A stretch of 64,000 nucleotides of DNA from Adiantum capillus-veneris (Eukaryota > Streptophyta > Polypodiopsida > Polypodiales > Pteridaceae), in contig CM043942.1 of NCBI GenBank assembly GCA_014529385.2, positions 22,054,991-22,118,990 on the forward strand, in the 5' to 3' direction. The notes under the pieces were generated by a model. That model was not told where the DNA came from. It ran no database searches and saw only the letters and a list, made by a program, of their open reading frames with translations. The position numbers and the translations under genes are program-made. Shown here piece after piece: positions 35,701-49,861 of this stretch; position 1 is the first letter of the stretch; the number at the start of each line of letters is the position of its first letter.

Positions 35701-36627
35701 GAGTGTTCCTAGACCATAGGGCAACCTTCTTGCATAGTTTTGTTGTAGTTTTCAAGACCTTTTTCATGATGGATCATGATTTTGGTACCTTGTTGGATTG
35801 CGACTAAACTTGGTAGGATAGTGCCCTAGGTGTCTTAGACCTCCTCCTAAAGTTTCTTTGCATTTTGAGTCCGTTTAAGTGCCAAAATGGCATGAAGACC
35901 TAGAGCAGTGAGAAAGGACATACGCAAATTTCCTGATCTTTGAGTGGTGGTTTGCTTGTTGAGTTTGTATGATTGCTTGTTATATTCACTTCTTGAGGAC
36001 TGACAACCTCAAAGAGTCTCCATGCCCCATCTAAGGCACTTTACTGAGTATTGAAATTATGGTAGTGCCAGATAGCTATGCTACAAACGTCCGGCGACCA
36101 GTTAACATTGATCATATGGATGGTTATTCTATAGATCATTCTATGAAGTCCCATGCTGAGCTTAAAAGTAATAATTTTCATGCCTTGAATGTGGAATTGT
36201 AGCCCACATAAATGCATGAGGTTATGCTCTTTGATGATGGTATATCAATTGGTGCCTTGTTTGGTGAGCTACTTGTTGTTACAAGATCCAATGTCAAGCA
36301 AGGTAAACTTTTAGAGAAAATTATGAAGATAATGAAAGATGGATTCTTCTTGGAAAGCTTGATGAGATGGATACTAATATGTTTTTTTGTTAATGGCTTT
36401 TATGTGTTTTCCAAGTTGGATGATGGAGTGCTCAAGTGTGATTGGCAAGATAAAAAGCTGTTTCATGTTTTGGTTGGGGTTAAAGACGGCCTTTGCCCTG
36501 AGCTAGACATCTGGTGTTTGTTGGCCACTCACTAAAATGTTATTATTCTATGTATATATATAGAATAAGGAGTGAGTCTCACTTTGCCCTCTACTCCACC
36601 CACACAATGCCCTTGGTCTCGCGCGTT
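35701..36627. other. Unassigned region
   Basis: No recognised gene. One open stretch (36212-36535, 107 codons, plus strand) begins MHEVMLFDDGIS and ends WCLLATH; I cannot place it. Confidence 0.35.
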
Positions 36628-36866
36628 GCAGACATGCAATGCACACTCACACTTTTTCCACATGCTCTACACATGGTATCAACTTATCATAGTGTGGGTT
36701 ACTTTATGTATGATAGTGTGCTCGTGTATGAAACTGTAGGGCATTGCAGACATGCAGTGCACACTCACACTTCTACCACATGTTCTACACATGGTATCAA
36801 AGTATGATAGTGTGGGTTACTTCATGTATGATAGCGTGCTTGTGTATGAATGTAGGTTACTTTAGA
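36628..36866 (+). repeat. 118-bp tandem duplication
   Basis: Two copies (from 36628 and 36746) of a unit with GCAGACATGCA, TGCACACTCACAC, CTACACATGGTATCAA and TATGATAGTGTG. The CACATGGTATCAA word resembles the start of a Met-tRNA primer site, but no LTR structure surrounds it. Confidence 0.8.
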
Positions 36867-37426
36867 GAGTTATATGCATGGATTTGTGCGGTTTATGGAT
36901 ATGTATACCATATGCAGATACATGTGAGCTAGTCATAGCTCATAGGCTACATATTCACAGGTATACTCATTTTGGTGGACTGGGGACTTGTCTAGATAGA
37001 TCCTTGTGCAAGATTGAGCTTGTTTTTCCATAGCTTTGGCGGTTGATGCATTTTGACATGCGGATTTTTTGTTGACACACTTTAATGCCAATTTTATGCT
37101 TTATGCACTTCATTATATCCAACAATTTGTCTTGCTTCTCTCCATCGTGTTCATAGAGTGTTTTGGTCAGGTTTGGCTAGGCATATGACAAATTTTGGAT
37201 GAGAAACTAAGTCTTTGTTAATGCACATAGCAAAGTTGGCTACACTATTCCTTTAATGTATTTTTGTGTTGCCAATTTTATGGCTAAACCTGCTGTACCA
37301 CTGTTTGCATAGACTTTGATGACACCTACTGTGTCTCACTAGAGCACTACTACTCTATCTCTAACTCTATAGAGTCTACATGCATGTCTTGTACATCTAG
37401 AATCTCTATGTACTAAGCATATTGGA

Positions 37427-37558
37427 GCTCACTCACAAAGGAGCACACTCACAAAGGAGACACATCTCATCTCTCACCATCACATGGCATATTGTGAGTG
37501 AGCATTTTGGAGCTCACTCACAAAGGAGACACATCTCATCTCTCACCATCACATGGCA
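37427..37558 (+). repeat. Short direct duplication
   Basis: A unit of about 50 bp (GGAGCTCACTCACAAAGGAG...CATCACATGGCA) occurs twice, with an additional partial copy at the left. No coding role seen. Confidence 0.75.
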
Positions 37559-37641
37559 ACAAAAAAAATCAACACTGTCATTTTGTTCTTCATATACATG
37601 CATAGGGTAGACCAAGCCACTCCAGGATCCCATGGAAATCA

Positions 37642-38419
37642 CTAGCGATCCACAATGCATTTAGAAAAACTACTCTTTAAGCAATATCTAACACCCGCAA
37701 TTAACTGTCTCACTAAGATCAAAGTGTGCCTCAATTGAGGAACATAACACACATGTTGAAGTGTATATGATGCATCACTAGGGTAATGACATACATCTCT
37801 TGGTCTTTTAATGTCAAACACCAAACCATTGGCCCAAGTGCACTCAACCAAAACTCCCAATAGAAAAGTAATAAACCACTGATGACATGGTGCGATGTGG
37901 AAGACTACACTATCATCTAGCAACCACCAAGAAGAAGTGCCACTTACATTAGACATGAAAGCATGAGGAACAATAGAGGCAAGCGTGATATCACTAGCAT
38001 ATTGAGCCATCTCTCTAGCTTGTGCCAAAATTGTATCTGCATCTCGCATATATTATTTCATTTGCCTCATACTTCGGAAGAAACAATGCCTAATTTTCCC
38101 TGTGTGACCACAATACCAACAATGCAAGTATAGGAATGAATGAGACCTCCATCTTTCATGAGTCACCAATGTTGACCTTGAAGTGTCACACATGATGGAT
38201 GTAATATCAGTGAATATCATAAATGCTTCAAAGGTGTATGTTGATGAAACCATGCCTAATTTTCCTTGTGTGACCACAATGCCAACAATGCAAGTATCGG
38301 CATGAATGAGACTTGCATCTCTCACGAGTCACCACTATTGAGTCTGAAGTGTCACACAGGATGGATGTCCTATTAGTGAATAGTGCATATGCTTCAAAAA
38401 TGTTTGGTGACAAAACCAA
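37642..38419 (-). pseudogene. Copia gag-protease relic
   Basis: Read on the minus strand, the right part holds a degraded zinc knuckle (CWYCGHTGKIRHC, His replaced by Lys) in a 166-bp tandem duplication (38080-38245 and 38246-38411). The left part reads WWLLDDSVVFHIAPCHQWF and CYVPQLRHTLILVRQL, which align with the Ty1/copia protease pattern (W-x-LDSGAxxH...WF, then V-x-Y-V-P-x-L-x-x-x-L-I-S-V). The catalytic DSG has become DDS. This is a fragment of a copia polyprotein with no RT nearby. Confidence 0.65.
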
Positions 38420-40094
38420 AAGTATGGTGAGAAATCCTAAGAAAAGTAAAAAAGTCTCTCCTATAAACTGAGTAAAATCTCAAAATCTCAAATCATAGGG
38501 GAAAACTCTGCTAGATTTTTCTGAGGTTCTCATCATAGTTTACTCTCTAATGGTATAGTGATTGAGCATTACTCCCACTTTGATAGTGGTTGAGTTTGAT
38601 TTGTAGTTTTAGCAGGTTTTGTTAGTTTTGAACACAGATTGGTGCTCTTGTATCCACTATGGCAAGAGTGAGATTTTTGTATGCTCGTTGTGGCTACAGA
38701 TTACAAGTAGTCATGGTGTACATGCTCTATAGATTTATAGGTACATGTTTACGTAGTTGTCAGTCTTTGTAGGCAGTTTTGTGGGATGTGTAGTTAGCGT
38801 TGCATTTGGTATTTGTTTATGCATTTGGTCATGCATTTTATGCTTAGTTGAGAGCTGTTTATCCCATCTTGAGTCTTTTCTACTCGTTGTGCTTATGTTA
38901 TCACTTGGTGCTTGATTATGTGTAGTTTTCTACTGGGTTTGGCAGAGGTTGGACACTATTTTTTCTATGGTTTCTTTGTAGAGAAACATTGAGCTACAAG
39001 TTGCATATGTGTTGATGATGGTTATGATTGTGTCGTGGTCAATGTGATCTCCCACTTTGGAATCTTTGATGCGGTTTGTGGTTGATATTTTGCTCAATTT
39101 ACAGGGGAGCCTATCAAATTTCTCCTAGGATTTCTTGCCATATTTTTGGTTTTATTGCCGTACATCGTTGATGCATATGTGTTATTCACTGATATGACAT
39201 CCATCATGTGTGAAAATTTTGATGATGTAGTGTATGAAGATAACATTGAGGAGGCTAGGATAGCCAAGATTGTGTAGGTTTTGTCCGCAATTGGGTGTCT
39301 CATATATGACCTACTAGTGTTGAGGCCCAACCTAGTAGCTACAATGGAACATTTTTAGGAGGGATTGCCAACTGTACAATGGTTGGAAGTAGCATGATGC
39401 ATTGTGGAGCTATGCAATTATACATAGATGCTTGCAGGATTGCACACAAGCTTTAGCATGGATACACAAGGTTGCCTATCACTAGAGCCAATACAACTAC
39501 ACATCAAGTGAGCGAGTTAGAGGGCATAGGGTTGAGACCGTCCCTTACCTATATTTTTGTATATACTAGTATTAGCCAACAGGACGCATTTATCAACACA
39601 TTTGTCTTTAAGTGGGAGGCCCTCTATAGGTTTGGCATGCAAAGATACCTTGAAGTCTTGAATAGACAATGTATGATTGAGACTCTAGAAGTGTGGATAG
39701 ATAGGTTTAAAAGTAATGACTTCTATAAATTGATGCATGAGGATTTTGGCTAGGAGTCTATGCAATCTGATGTGTATGATAGAGGGAAGCGGCATGTGCT
39801 TGATTTCATGAGCTTTTACTTTAATAAGAAAATCTCATGGTGTTTAAATGGTCCTTGGATGCATCATGTAGGTGGATGGTGAGAGAATCTATGTTGTTTT
39901 TATCTCTCACTTTACATAGTGGTTCTTTTGTGGGATGCAAAATATGTGGATGCCTACAAAAGCTATAGTCTATATATGGAACACTTCAAAGTGTTCCATG
40001 CTTGTTGGGGGATAAATTTGTGACAAATGATGAGGAGCACCCCAAAATTTTTGAAGAGGTTTTTCTTAATGCTTTTGGACTTCTCACATGTAAT
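38420..40094. other. Unassigned region
   Basis: No recognised gene. An open stretch at 39472-39753 (plus strand, 93 codons, MPITRANTTTHQ...) shows no domain I know. The sequence to the right is the target into which the LINE fragment at 40112 inserted. Confidence 0.35.
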
Positions 40095-40111
40095 AAAACA
40101 TGCTCGTACAA

Positions 40112-40869
40112 GAATTTGGATCGAAGAGCCTGGCATTGGCCGGAAGACAAGGTGTTCCTACTCTCCACAAGGCCTAGAGTACATATAAGGTGTTGGTGTA
40201 CAAAATGGATTGATTTGCCTCGCTCAAAAATATATGGAAGAAAACTGGTCAGAAGAATGTTGACAGAGGAGTGTTAGTACCATTTGGGAGATTAAAGGGC
40301 CGGAATACATAAAGGTATTCATCTAGAAAGTGTTATGGGGAGACTTGCCTATTGTGATTAAGGTGCATGCTAGAGGAATCAGCTCTGACACTTGCTCTCA
40401 CTGTAGGGAATCTTGTGAAGACCCCCTGCATCTACTCAGCCAGTGCCCTACTTGACGGGGGCTAGCCGCTAGGGTTTGCAAATCGGTAAGAACGACTTAG
40501 AAGATCATTTTCTATATGAAGTGTGCATGCAATTTATTAGATATTGTTACCTGAACCAAGTCTGGAAGACTAGGAACATTCGAATTTTTGAGGGCAAATT
40601 GGATGTAGCTCATTTTGACAATATTGTGCGTCAGAGCATTGAGCTCATGCATGGCATAGGAGCAAGAGGGGCAACTGACAAGGGTGAAGAATGGAGGTTT
40701 GCATTGAGCTGCTTAGAACTCTCAAGAGGGTAAGAGTATCTTTTTTTGTGTTCAAGCCTCTGACGGAATCCTAGCCCCTCAAGGCACATGTACTGCTTGA
40801 GGAAATTGTATTCTTTTTGATTTAATAATAAGTCTCTCAGCTCGGAATTTGAGTATGGCCAAGAAAAAA
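40112..40869 (+). pseudogene. 5'-truncated L1-type LINE with poly-A and target duplication
   Basis: Fragments in changing frames give the end of a plant LINE ORF2: KVFIWKVLWGDLP, the RT zinc-binding motif CSHCRESCEDPLHLLSQC and WKTRNIRIFEGK. It ends in an A-rich tail (40861-40872). The flanks AAAACATGCTCGTACAA (40095-40111) and AAAACATGCTCATACAA (40870-40886) differ at one of 17 bases and form a target-site duplication. The LINE is a different family from the minus-strand LINEs that follow. Confidence 0.75.
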
Positions 40870-40886
40870 AAAACATGCTCATACAA

Positions 40887-41868
40887 AGTTTGCAGCTATG
40901 GTTTTTTTGAAGTATTAGCTTGCATGGGTGACAATCGTGCGGGTGTGCTGTGAGTGGAGACTTAGTGTGTAAGTTGATTCCAAGTTATCGACAAGTAGGG
41001 GGGTGCTTATTTTACCTCCTTATCTATTTTGGGTTGTGAGTGAGGGAGGCCTTAAAATTGCGGAGGAGAAAGCCCGTGTTGCTATAGCTAGTGGTGGTGG
41101 GTGGGGGTTGTGTAATAGGGTTGTTCATGTATGTGTGCAAGGGTCTAGATCCTTGATTAGAGAATGTATCTCTCACCAAGAAAGCCATGAATAGGGATGT
41201 TGATTTGTGCTTTTTCACCCTTCTTCATGTTGTTTGGCAATGAAACTCTGCACAAACTGGACTTTATCATAAGTGCATGTTTGTGACTTGGTTTGTGAGT
41301 AAAATCACTTTGCTTACCTATGAATGGGAGAGTGTTTATCCATTTTAGACATGGCTTTTTTTATTTTTTATTGGCTAAACATCATGAGTTTTTGTATAAG
41401 TCCTCATTGGGATAGTTTTTGATGAGCTTATGTACGTTGCCAATTTAACTTAGTGGTGTTTTTTCTTCCTTGAGTACAATTGAGCATATATGGGGCTACG
41501 GTATTGTAGATGAAATCTAAGTCGAGCGGTGTAGATGGGTTTGTGTGTGTGCATGGGTTTGTGTGTGTGCAAGCATGAGTAAATTTGTGAGTGGAAATAA
41601 GCTCACAACTTCTTGTCAGAGCTGATTTTTTCATTCTTGTAATGAGCCGTTGTTGCATATGTTTTGGAAGTCAAACGCATTAGATACTAATATATGCTTT
41701 TATTTAAAGAGATTTGGAGAAGCCAAATAATTATTCGCTTCCATGCGTCATTGCCTAGGTATCCTTCTTGGGAACTCCTCACCAACCTTGCCTTGGGATG
41801 CTCCTTTTTGTGTGTGGTGCTTCCTGCTATGGTTCAACATTTTAAGTCAAAAGAGCTATCACATGCCA

Positions 41869-41871
<3 letters not shown>
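40887..41871. other. Unassigned region
   Basis: No supported gene. Some TG-rich sequence near 41540-41580. No element edge recognised. Confidence 0.4.

Positions 41872-41962
<91 letters not shown>
41872..41962 (+). repeat. (TG)n(AG)n compound microsatellite
   Basis: (TG) at 41872-41902 and (AG)30 at 41903-41962, meeting the 3' end of the truncated LINE at 41963. A second (TG)n(AG)n array in the same order lies at the LINE's other end (43949-44000). Confidence 0.95.
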
Positions 41963-41967
<5 letters not shown>

Positions 41968-43948
41968 ATTATCATCCTCCAAGGCCAAATATGACCTATG
42001 GGACCAAAGTTACATGTGATGTAGTATGTATGGGGATGATGAGTGATTTTGATCTTCCAAAATTGTGGTGATGAGAGTCACAATGGAGAGCCCACATTGT
42101 GGCCGAGAGAGAAAAGTGTGTAGGTCTAAGTCGAGGGAAGCAAGTTCGGATGTGATCAAAAGCTGAGCACTCTAGTAGTGTGTTGTATTAGACTCTCAAA
42201 CTTGCAATGAGCATAATGTGCACAATTGATTTGACTCTTTTCCTATGCTGCAATGGTGCATATCATTAACAAGGGGATAGGCTCAAGCATATAAGGGTGT
42301 ACAATTTTCTCTTTCAAAACAGTACATGGTTTTGTAGTTGGGGGCAGTATAGGTGGCATAATATGTGAAGCGTGACCCACCCAAGCCATAATACATTGTC
42401 GTTGTAGAAAATCTTCATTCTGTTGGGAGTCTATCGAGGTATCATGTAGCAAGTGTTATGCATCCCATCTCCCAAACCACTTATTTATTTCTTGCATCCA
42501 TCCCGTGTTCATGATCTTGCTTTTATGCGTCTTTTGTGGACTTTTTTGCTTACTTTCCATGCAATTGTAGGAAGTCAATGTGAGGGGTTTTGATGCATCT
42601 TTATCATGTACTCCACAACCCTGTCCATGCCCATAACCTCAATTGAAAAAGATCTCAACTCACAAAGTAAGAGCATATATGGTGTTTGTGTCTTACCTTG
42701 GACAAAGTTTGTAAGAAACACTTTTGAAATTTCTCAAAATCTTTTTGAGTAGACTTTCCTACCCCAAGGAAGTTGGAGCTTCTTAATTTTCCTATGCTAT
42801 CCCTTAAAATTGCAGCGGGTCAAAGCATACTTGGACGTAAAGGTATGGATTTTTTGGACGTAAGGTATGGATTTTGTGGCATATGAGTAAGACAATCCCC
42901 AAGTTTTTTAATTTGAGTATGGGTAGCTTTGGCGCTTTCTGACAAGAGTTATTATTTTTCTCCTTCCCAAATGCCTGCTACAAATGCCACAAAATTACGC
43001 AATATGCTAGGGACTATCATGAGTGGAAGTTGCTCACAATTGACCAGGACCTAGAGGCGTGTTGCCAGGGAGGTCAGACCCTCAACAAGTGACCCTAGGC
43101 TGGAGGATAAGGCCAGTGAGTAGGATCTAGCTGTCAAAGAAGCGACTATAAAGACATGATGCCCGTCAATGAAGATGCAAGAGGAACCTGCTGCACCTAT
43201 CCCATTGTGGACTTGTTTGCTGTGATGCAAGATAAACCATAGCCAGTCGTTAATCTCACTTTTGAGACTTTGATTGAGAGTCAACATGACTTGAATACAC
43301 GTTGAACTCAGAACCTTAAGCTAGATCTCATCAACTATGGAGCTTTTGTTTCATCAACCCCATAAAGAAGAAACAATGTCACCAATGTGTCAAATATATA
43401 CTTCTTGAGAACCCAACATTTGACATTCCCCCCATTACACATGTTCTCAAATGCATAGTACGCTCTCTTCCCAGCTTCCAAAGGACACATAGCACATTTA
43501 TTCCACTTGAAATTGGCCAAAAACTAAACACCAAGGTACTTAAAGCTCTCAACAATTTCAAGTGTCTCATTGTTGTACACAATGCATGACTTCTCGTTAT
43601 GGTTGGTTTTCACAATCATAACCTTTGTTTTAGACTCATTCACATCGGTCTACTATGCAAGAAAAAGTTCTCAAGGACAACCATAAGCTATATTTCATCC
43701 TTTAAAGTGTGGGCAAGAAGTACTACATCATCCACATAAAAACAAGAGCATGATTACTGCATTGCAAAGAGTGACCTCTTCAATGTCTTCTTCTTGCGTA
43801 AAGTCAAGTAGCATTTGTATCAACATTTGATTGATTACAATGCATAGACCAAAAAGAGTTGGTGACAATAGAGATCCTTGTTTGACTCCAATAGTGCTTG
43901 CAAGAATTTTTGAAATTCCTCTTCCCTTGCCCAAGTGACACATCACCT
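41963..43948 (-). pseudogene. 5'-truncated copy of the microsatellite-linked LINE
   Basis: This minus-strand copy matches the 3' part of the long LINE at 49812. Fragments include the RT motif VKQGSLLSPTLFGLCI, the damaged active-site region (NAVIMLLFLC, then VVLLAHTL in another frame) and KRAYYAFENMCNGGNVKCWVLKKYIFD. It begins inside RT at about 43948. About 580 bp of unrelated DNA (roughly 42755-43345) interrupts it, and a block is missing near 42240. The 3' end keeps the stem-loop (41983-41996). Both borders are (TG)n(AG)n. Confidence 0.8.
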
Positions 43949-43951
43949 TGT

Positions 43952-44000
<49 letters not shown>
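43949..44000 (+). repeat. (TG)n(AG)n compound microsatellite
   Basis: (TG)14 at 43949-43976 and (AG)12 at 43977-44000, at the 5' border of the truncated LINE. Confidence 0.95.
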
Positions 44001-44195
44001 TTAAATTCTCTGAGTGAGAAACATGCACCCAAATATCTATGGTCAAGTGTGGATCGACAATCATATGTTGTTGTAGCACCAATATATATGGGGAATGATG
44101 AGTAGCAAAGCATATTGGGATATAATTGCCATCTTTGCCAAGCATGGGGGAGGAGGGCACCAATGGGAACAGTCCCTAGAAACCTCAAAGATTTA
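44001..44195 (-). repeat. 190-bp repeat bounded by AG arrays, copy 1
   Basis: Similar to 46742-46925 over its whole length, sharing GGAATGATGAGTAGCAAAGC and CAATCATATGTT. It lies between AG arrays, and on the minus strand opens with AATCTTTGAGGTTTCTAGGG, which resembles the tail core of the SINE-like repeats at 45669, 45785 and 47568. Orientation is inferred from that likeness. Confidence 0.6.
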
Positions 44196-44202
44196 AGAGA
44201 GA

Positions 44203-45560
44203 GAGATAGATAGATAGATAGATAGATTCATTATCGTCCTCGGAGGTCACATATGACCCATGGGACCTGAAAAAGAAGGGATCATTACAAAACGGGGTTT
44301 TCACAGGGGTACATATCAGTTAAGGACTGAGGGTCCATTGGAAGGAAAAAGAGACAAAAGGAAATAGTAGATCCTAAGGGGGGTCGGGAGATCAAGGTGC
44401 CGGTTTAGGAGTTCAAAATTCTTGGATGATGGCTTTACCGCCTCAATAGACAACCCATTTACCTTGTTTACGAGCTTCGTGCATCTTCTTGAGCTCACTT
44501 GCCTTGAGCTTGAGATGATTTGGGTCAATTCCTCGGCAATCCAAAGTGTTCTTCCCTTGAGGAGGTGAGATTGTTGTAGTAGCTTCATTCGGGTGTCCTT
44601 GTCCTTGAATGTAAGAATACATTGTTTAGGTGGCATGGGTTTGTTCGTATCGTTGATCCAAGAGATAGAATCAGGCTCAATGTGAATTGGTTGGAGAATA
44701 TCATTGAGCTTGGTGATGGCTTCTTCGAGTGTGTCTTCCTTGGTGCACCATGGGGAGTTGAGCCCTCCAATCCTGACCTTCAATCCGAGAGACTCTTGCA
44801 GTCGATTTTCTTGTAGTGCTTTTTGTATTTGAGTGCCAAGCTGCTTGTGTGTTACCTCATGCATTTGTTTTTGTACTGCCACAAGAGTTTCGGTGAGGGA
44901 AGCTTCAACCTTATGGGATTTTGCAAGTAGATCTTGACTCTAGGCTTCCTTTGTTTCCTGAAGTAACTGCAGACGTTGCTTAAGCGACTCGTTCTCCTTG
45001 ATTAGCTCTTGGATTTACGCCTCTAGGATTGTGATCCGTGTATCTTGGTGAGCAAAGGGGTCTTTTCTTGGGGCAGCTGCCCATCGCAAGAAAGCTCTTG
45101 CGATTGTGGGCTGGGGTACTAGGAGAAGACATGGTCCGATGGATGCAAGGTTGCACACACTGCCACAGGGGACCTTGTGAACAGTCCCTAGGGTTTCACC
45201 CCACCAAAAATGCAAGGTTAGCCTTAGGGTTGCTAAAATCCCTTGAGTGGAAAATGGCACGCAGGAGTCACGACTGTGCAGGTAGCCGGGATGAGCAGTA
45301 GACACGGTACTTGTTGACGCGCTCCATAGTCGCCCTCCACATTCGCTCCACAGTTGAAGCGCTCTGTAGAGTTGTGCAGCCTCTGTGTGCTGAACGGGGA
45401 GAGGTGTGTCGCAGGCTATGAACCGAGTTGGGGCGGACTATGCAGGCTATCGAACTGAGGCAAGGGGCAAGGTTAGGTTCCTAACACCCTCCCAAGGGCT
45501 GCCCTCACCCAAGGGGGGACATGGGTAGCACAGGGCGAACGCTAGGGCAGAAGAGATGAG
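44203..45560 (-). mobile_element. ORF1-only LINE-like element
   Basis: On the minus strand this unit has a 5' part of about 430 bp, a decayed ORF1 (45132 to 44316) and then, about 50 bp after the stop, a tail close to that of the long LINE: CCCATGGGTCATATGTGACC, CCTCCGAGGA, then (TATC)n (44203-44226). No endonuclease or RT lies between. A 5' (AG)n array starts at 45572. It resembles half-LINEs (HAL1 type), which keep ORF1 and depend on another LINE's RT. The 5' border is approximate. Confidence 0.6.
44316..45132 (-). pseudogene. LINE ORF1-like protein, decayed
   Basis: Starts ATG at 45132 (MSSPSTPAHNRK), with one early frame shift and in-frame stops at about 45016 and 44943. Residues in the main frame form a coiled coil (QELIKENESLKQRLQLLQET). 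An L1 ORF1-type RRM follows: LKVRIGGLNSPW, CILTFKDKDTRMKLLQQS and LLKGRTLWIAEELT. The stop is at 44316. ORF1 proteins bind LINE RNA as trimers. The sequence differs from ORF1 of the long LINE at 53375. Confidence 0.65.
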
Positions 45561-45569
45561 GAGGAGGAG

Positions 45570-45571
<2 letters not shown>

Positions 45572-45638
<67 letters not shown>

Positions 45639-45667
45639 GAGGAGGAGGAGGAGGAGGAGGAGGAGGA
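45572..45667 (+). repeat. (AG)n and (GGA)n microsatellites
   Basis: (GA) at 45572-45634 then (GGA)11 to 45667, between the ORF1-only element and a SINE-like repeat. Confidence 0.95.
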
Positions 45668-45668
45668 T

Positions 45669-45770
45669 GAGAGAGTTGTTTAACCTTGTAAAAATTATCC
45701 CAAGAGACCTCAAAGATCTATCCCATGGGGGTTTGAACTCAAGACCTGGTAGTCAAGAGAGAGGATAGAG
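45669..45770 (-). repeat. SINE-like short repeat
   Basis: The minus strand reads GGTCTTGAGTTCAAACCCCC, which resembles a tRNA B box (GGTTCGAATCC), then CATGGG, GATCTTTGAGGTCTCTTGGG and ATAATTTTTAC. Related copies lie at about 45785-45850 and 47568-47650, and the GAGGTCTCTTGGG core also appears near 44170. No A box is visible, so it is at best a truncated SINE. Its end resembles the LINE tail at 49812-49861. Confidence 0.4.
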
Positions 45771-45784
45771 GAGAAGTTTTGATT

Positions 45785-45850
45785 TCAAAGGAACAATCCT
45801 AAGAGACCTCAAATATCTATTTGACAAGTCTTAACTCAAGAATTAATACC
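45785..45850 (-). repeat. SINE-like short repeat, second copy
   Basis: The minus strand has CTTGAGTTAAGACTTGTC, then ATTTGAGGTCTCTTAGGATT, collinear with 45669-45770. It lies 60 bp from an (AG)n array. Confidence 0.4.
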
Positions 45851-45904
45851 CCATATAGAAAAGAGGAGAATTTAACATCATAGAAACAATTGGGAGTGAC
45901 CAAT

Positions 45905-46678
<774 letters not shown>

Positions 46679-46741
<63 letters not shown>
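46679..46741 (+). repeat. (AG)n microsatellite
   Basis: 63-bp AG array at the left edge of the second 190-bp repeat. Confidence 0.95.
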
Positions 46742-48040
<1,299 letters not shown>

Positions 48041-48960
48041 CTTTCTTTTTTCCCAAACTCACAATAGTGAGTGGATGTATTGAATTCATCCAAATAGATG
48101 TACAATAAACCTCAAGCTCGTGCCAAACCCTAAGGGATCTCATACTACATTGAAAAGCTACTAGGTCCCATCAAGAGGCAAACCGTTACCCATGTACTGG
48201 TAAGCCTGCTTAAGTCAACACGGCGTGGGTGGCCCTCCTCCACTCGTCCAAGTCCTTCCTTTTACCCATGGTAAAAATCACTTTCGTGCTCTCTTGAAAG
48301 ATCTGCGTGAAGTTAGCTATTAAGAGAGCATTCTTGAACACCCGACAATTTTTTACCTTCAAAACTTGCTTGAAGTAACAAAATCTGACAACTTACGTGC
48401 ATACAAGTAGCACTTGACTTTTCATTAGATTGCCTTCTAAGACACAGGTCATTCTTGGAGAATCCTATTTTCCAGGTATTTTGAACCCACTTGTAGATCT
48501 TCCGTGTGAGTCAACTTATAGTTGGCCTCTCTTTGAATAAGTGAGGGAGGTCCTCACTAGCCATTTTGCATCTCGAGCATCTATCTAAACCAATACCTTT
48601 GGCAAGAATCTTTACTCCTGTTGGCAAAGCCCCCCATAAAACCTTCCATAAAAAAATCTTCATCGATAGTGGCCATTGCGGATTCTAGATGTTGTTAGTT
48701 ATCGCCACCCATCTTGACTCCGACCATTGCTTTCCCCATTGCTTGTTCGGGGGGGAGAACCAATCCACTGAATTCATTAGCATGTGATAGTCAGTCTTGG
48801 TTTGCGGTTTGAAGAAGTGTCAAATTTTCAGCTCAACCTTGAGCTTGCACATAGGCATATCAAACCCCTCAACTACCTTGATGATGAGCAGTCTTTCAGT
48901 CCCATTGAGGTGGAATTGGGCAGCCAACTTATCTGGATGAGATCTTGGAATGAGTAAGGA
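48041..48960 (-). pseudogene. Plant L1-type LINE 3' fragment
   Basis: The minus strand encodes, in broken frames, SRWVAITNNI, MKIFLWKVLWGALPTGVKIL and the RT zinc-binding motif start CSRCKMASEDLPHLF, the usual end of a plant LINE ORF2. It resembles the fragment at 40112-40869 (KVFIWKVLWGDLP). An A-rich stretch on the minus strand (48041-48056) may be its tail. The 5' end is truncated. Confidence 0.6.
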
Positions 48961-49813
<853 letters not shown>

Positions 49814-49861
49814 TAGATAGATAGATAGATTTTATTATCTTCCTCGGAGGTCAAATATGAC

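Noticed and set aside
36212-36535. Host gene candidate of 107 codons
   Set aside because: No domain, no nearby exons or conserved start; likely a chance ORF.
36660-36690. CACATGGTATCAA words in the 118-bp duplication as Met-tRNA primer sites
   Set aside because: No LTR end or retroelement interior adjoins them; the short word probably occurs by chance.
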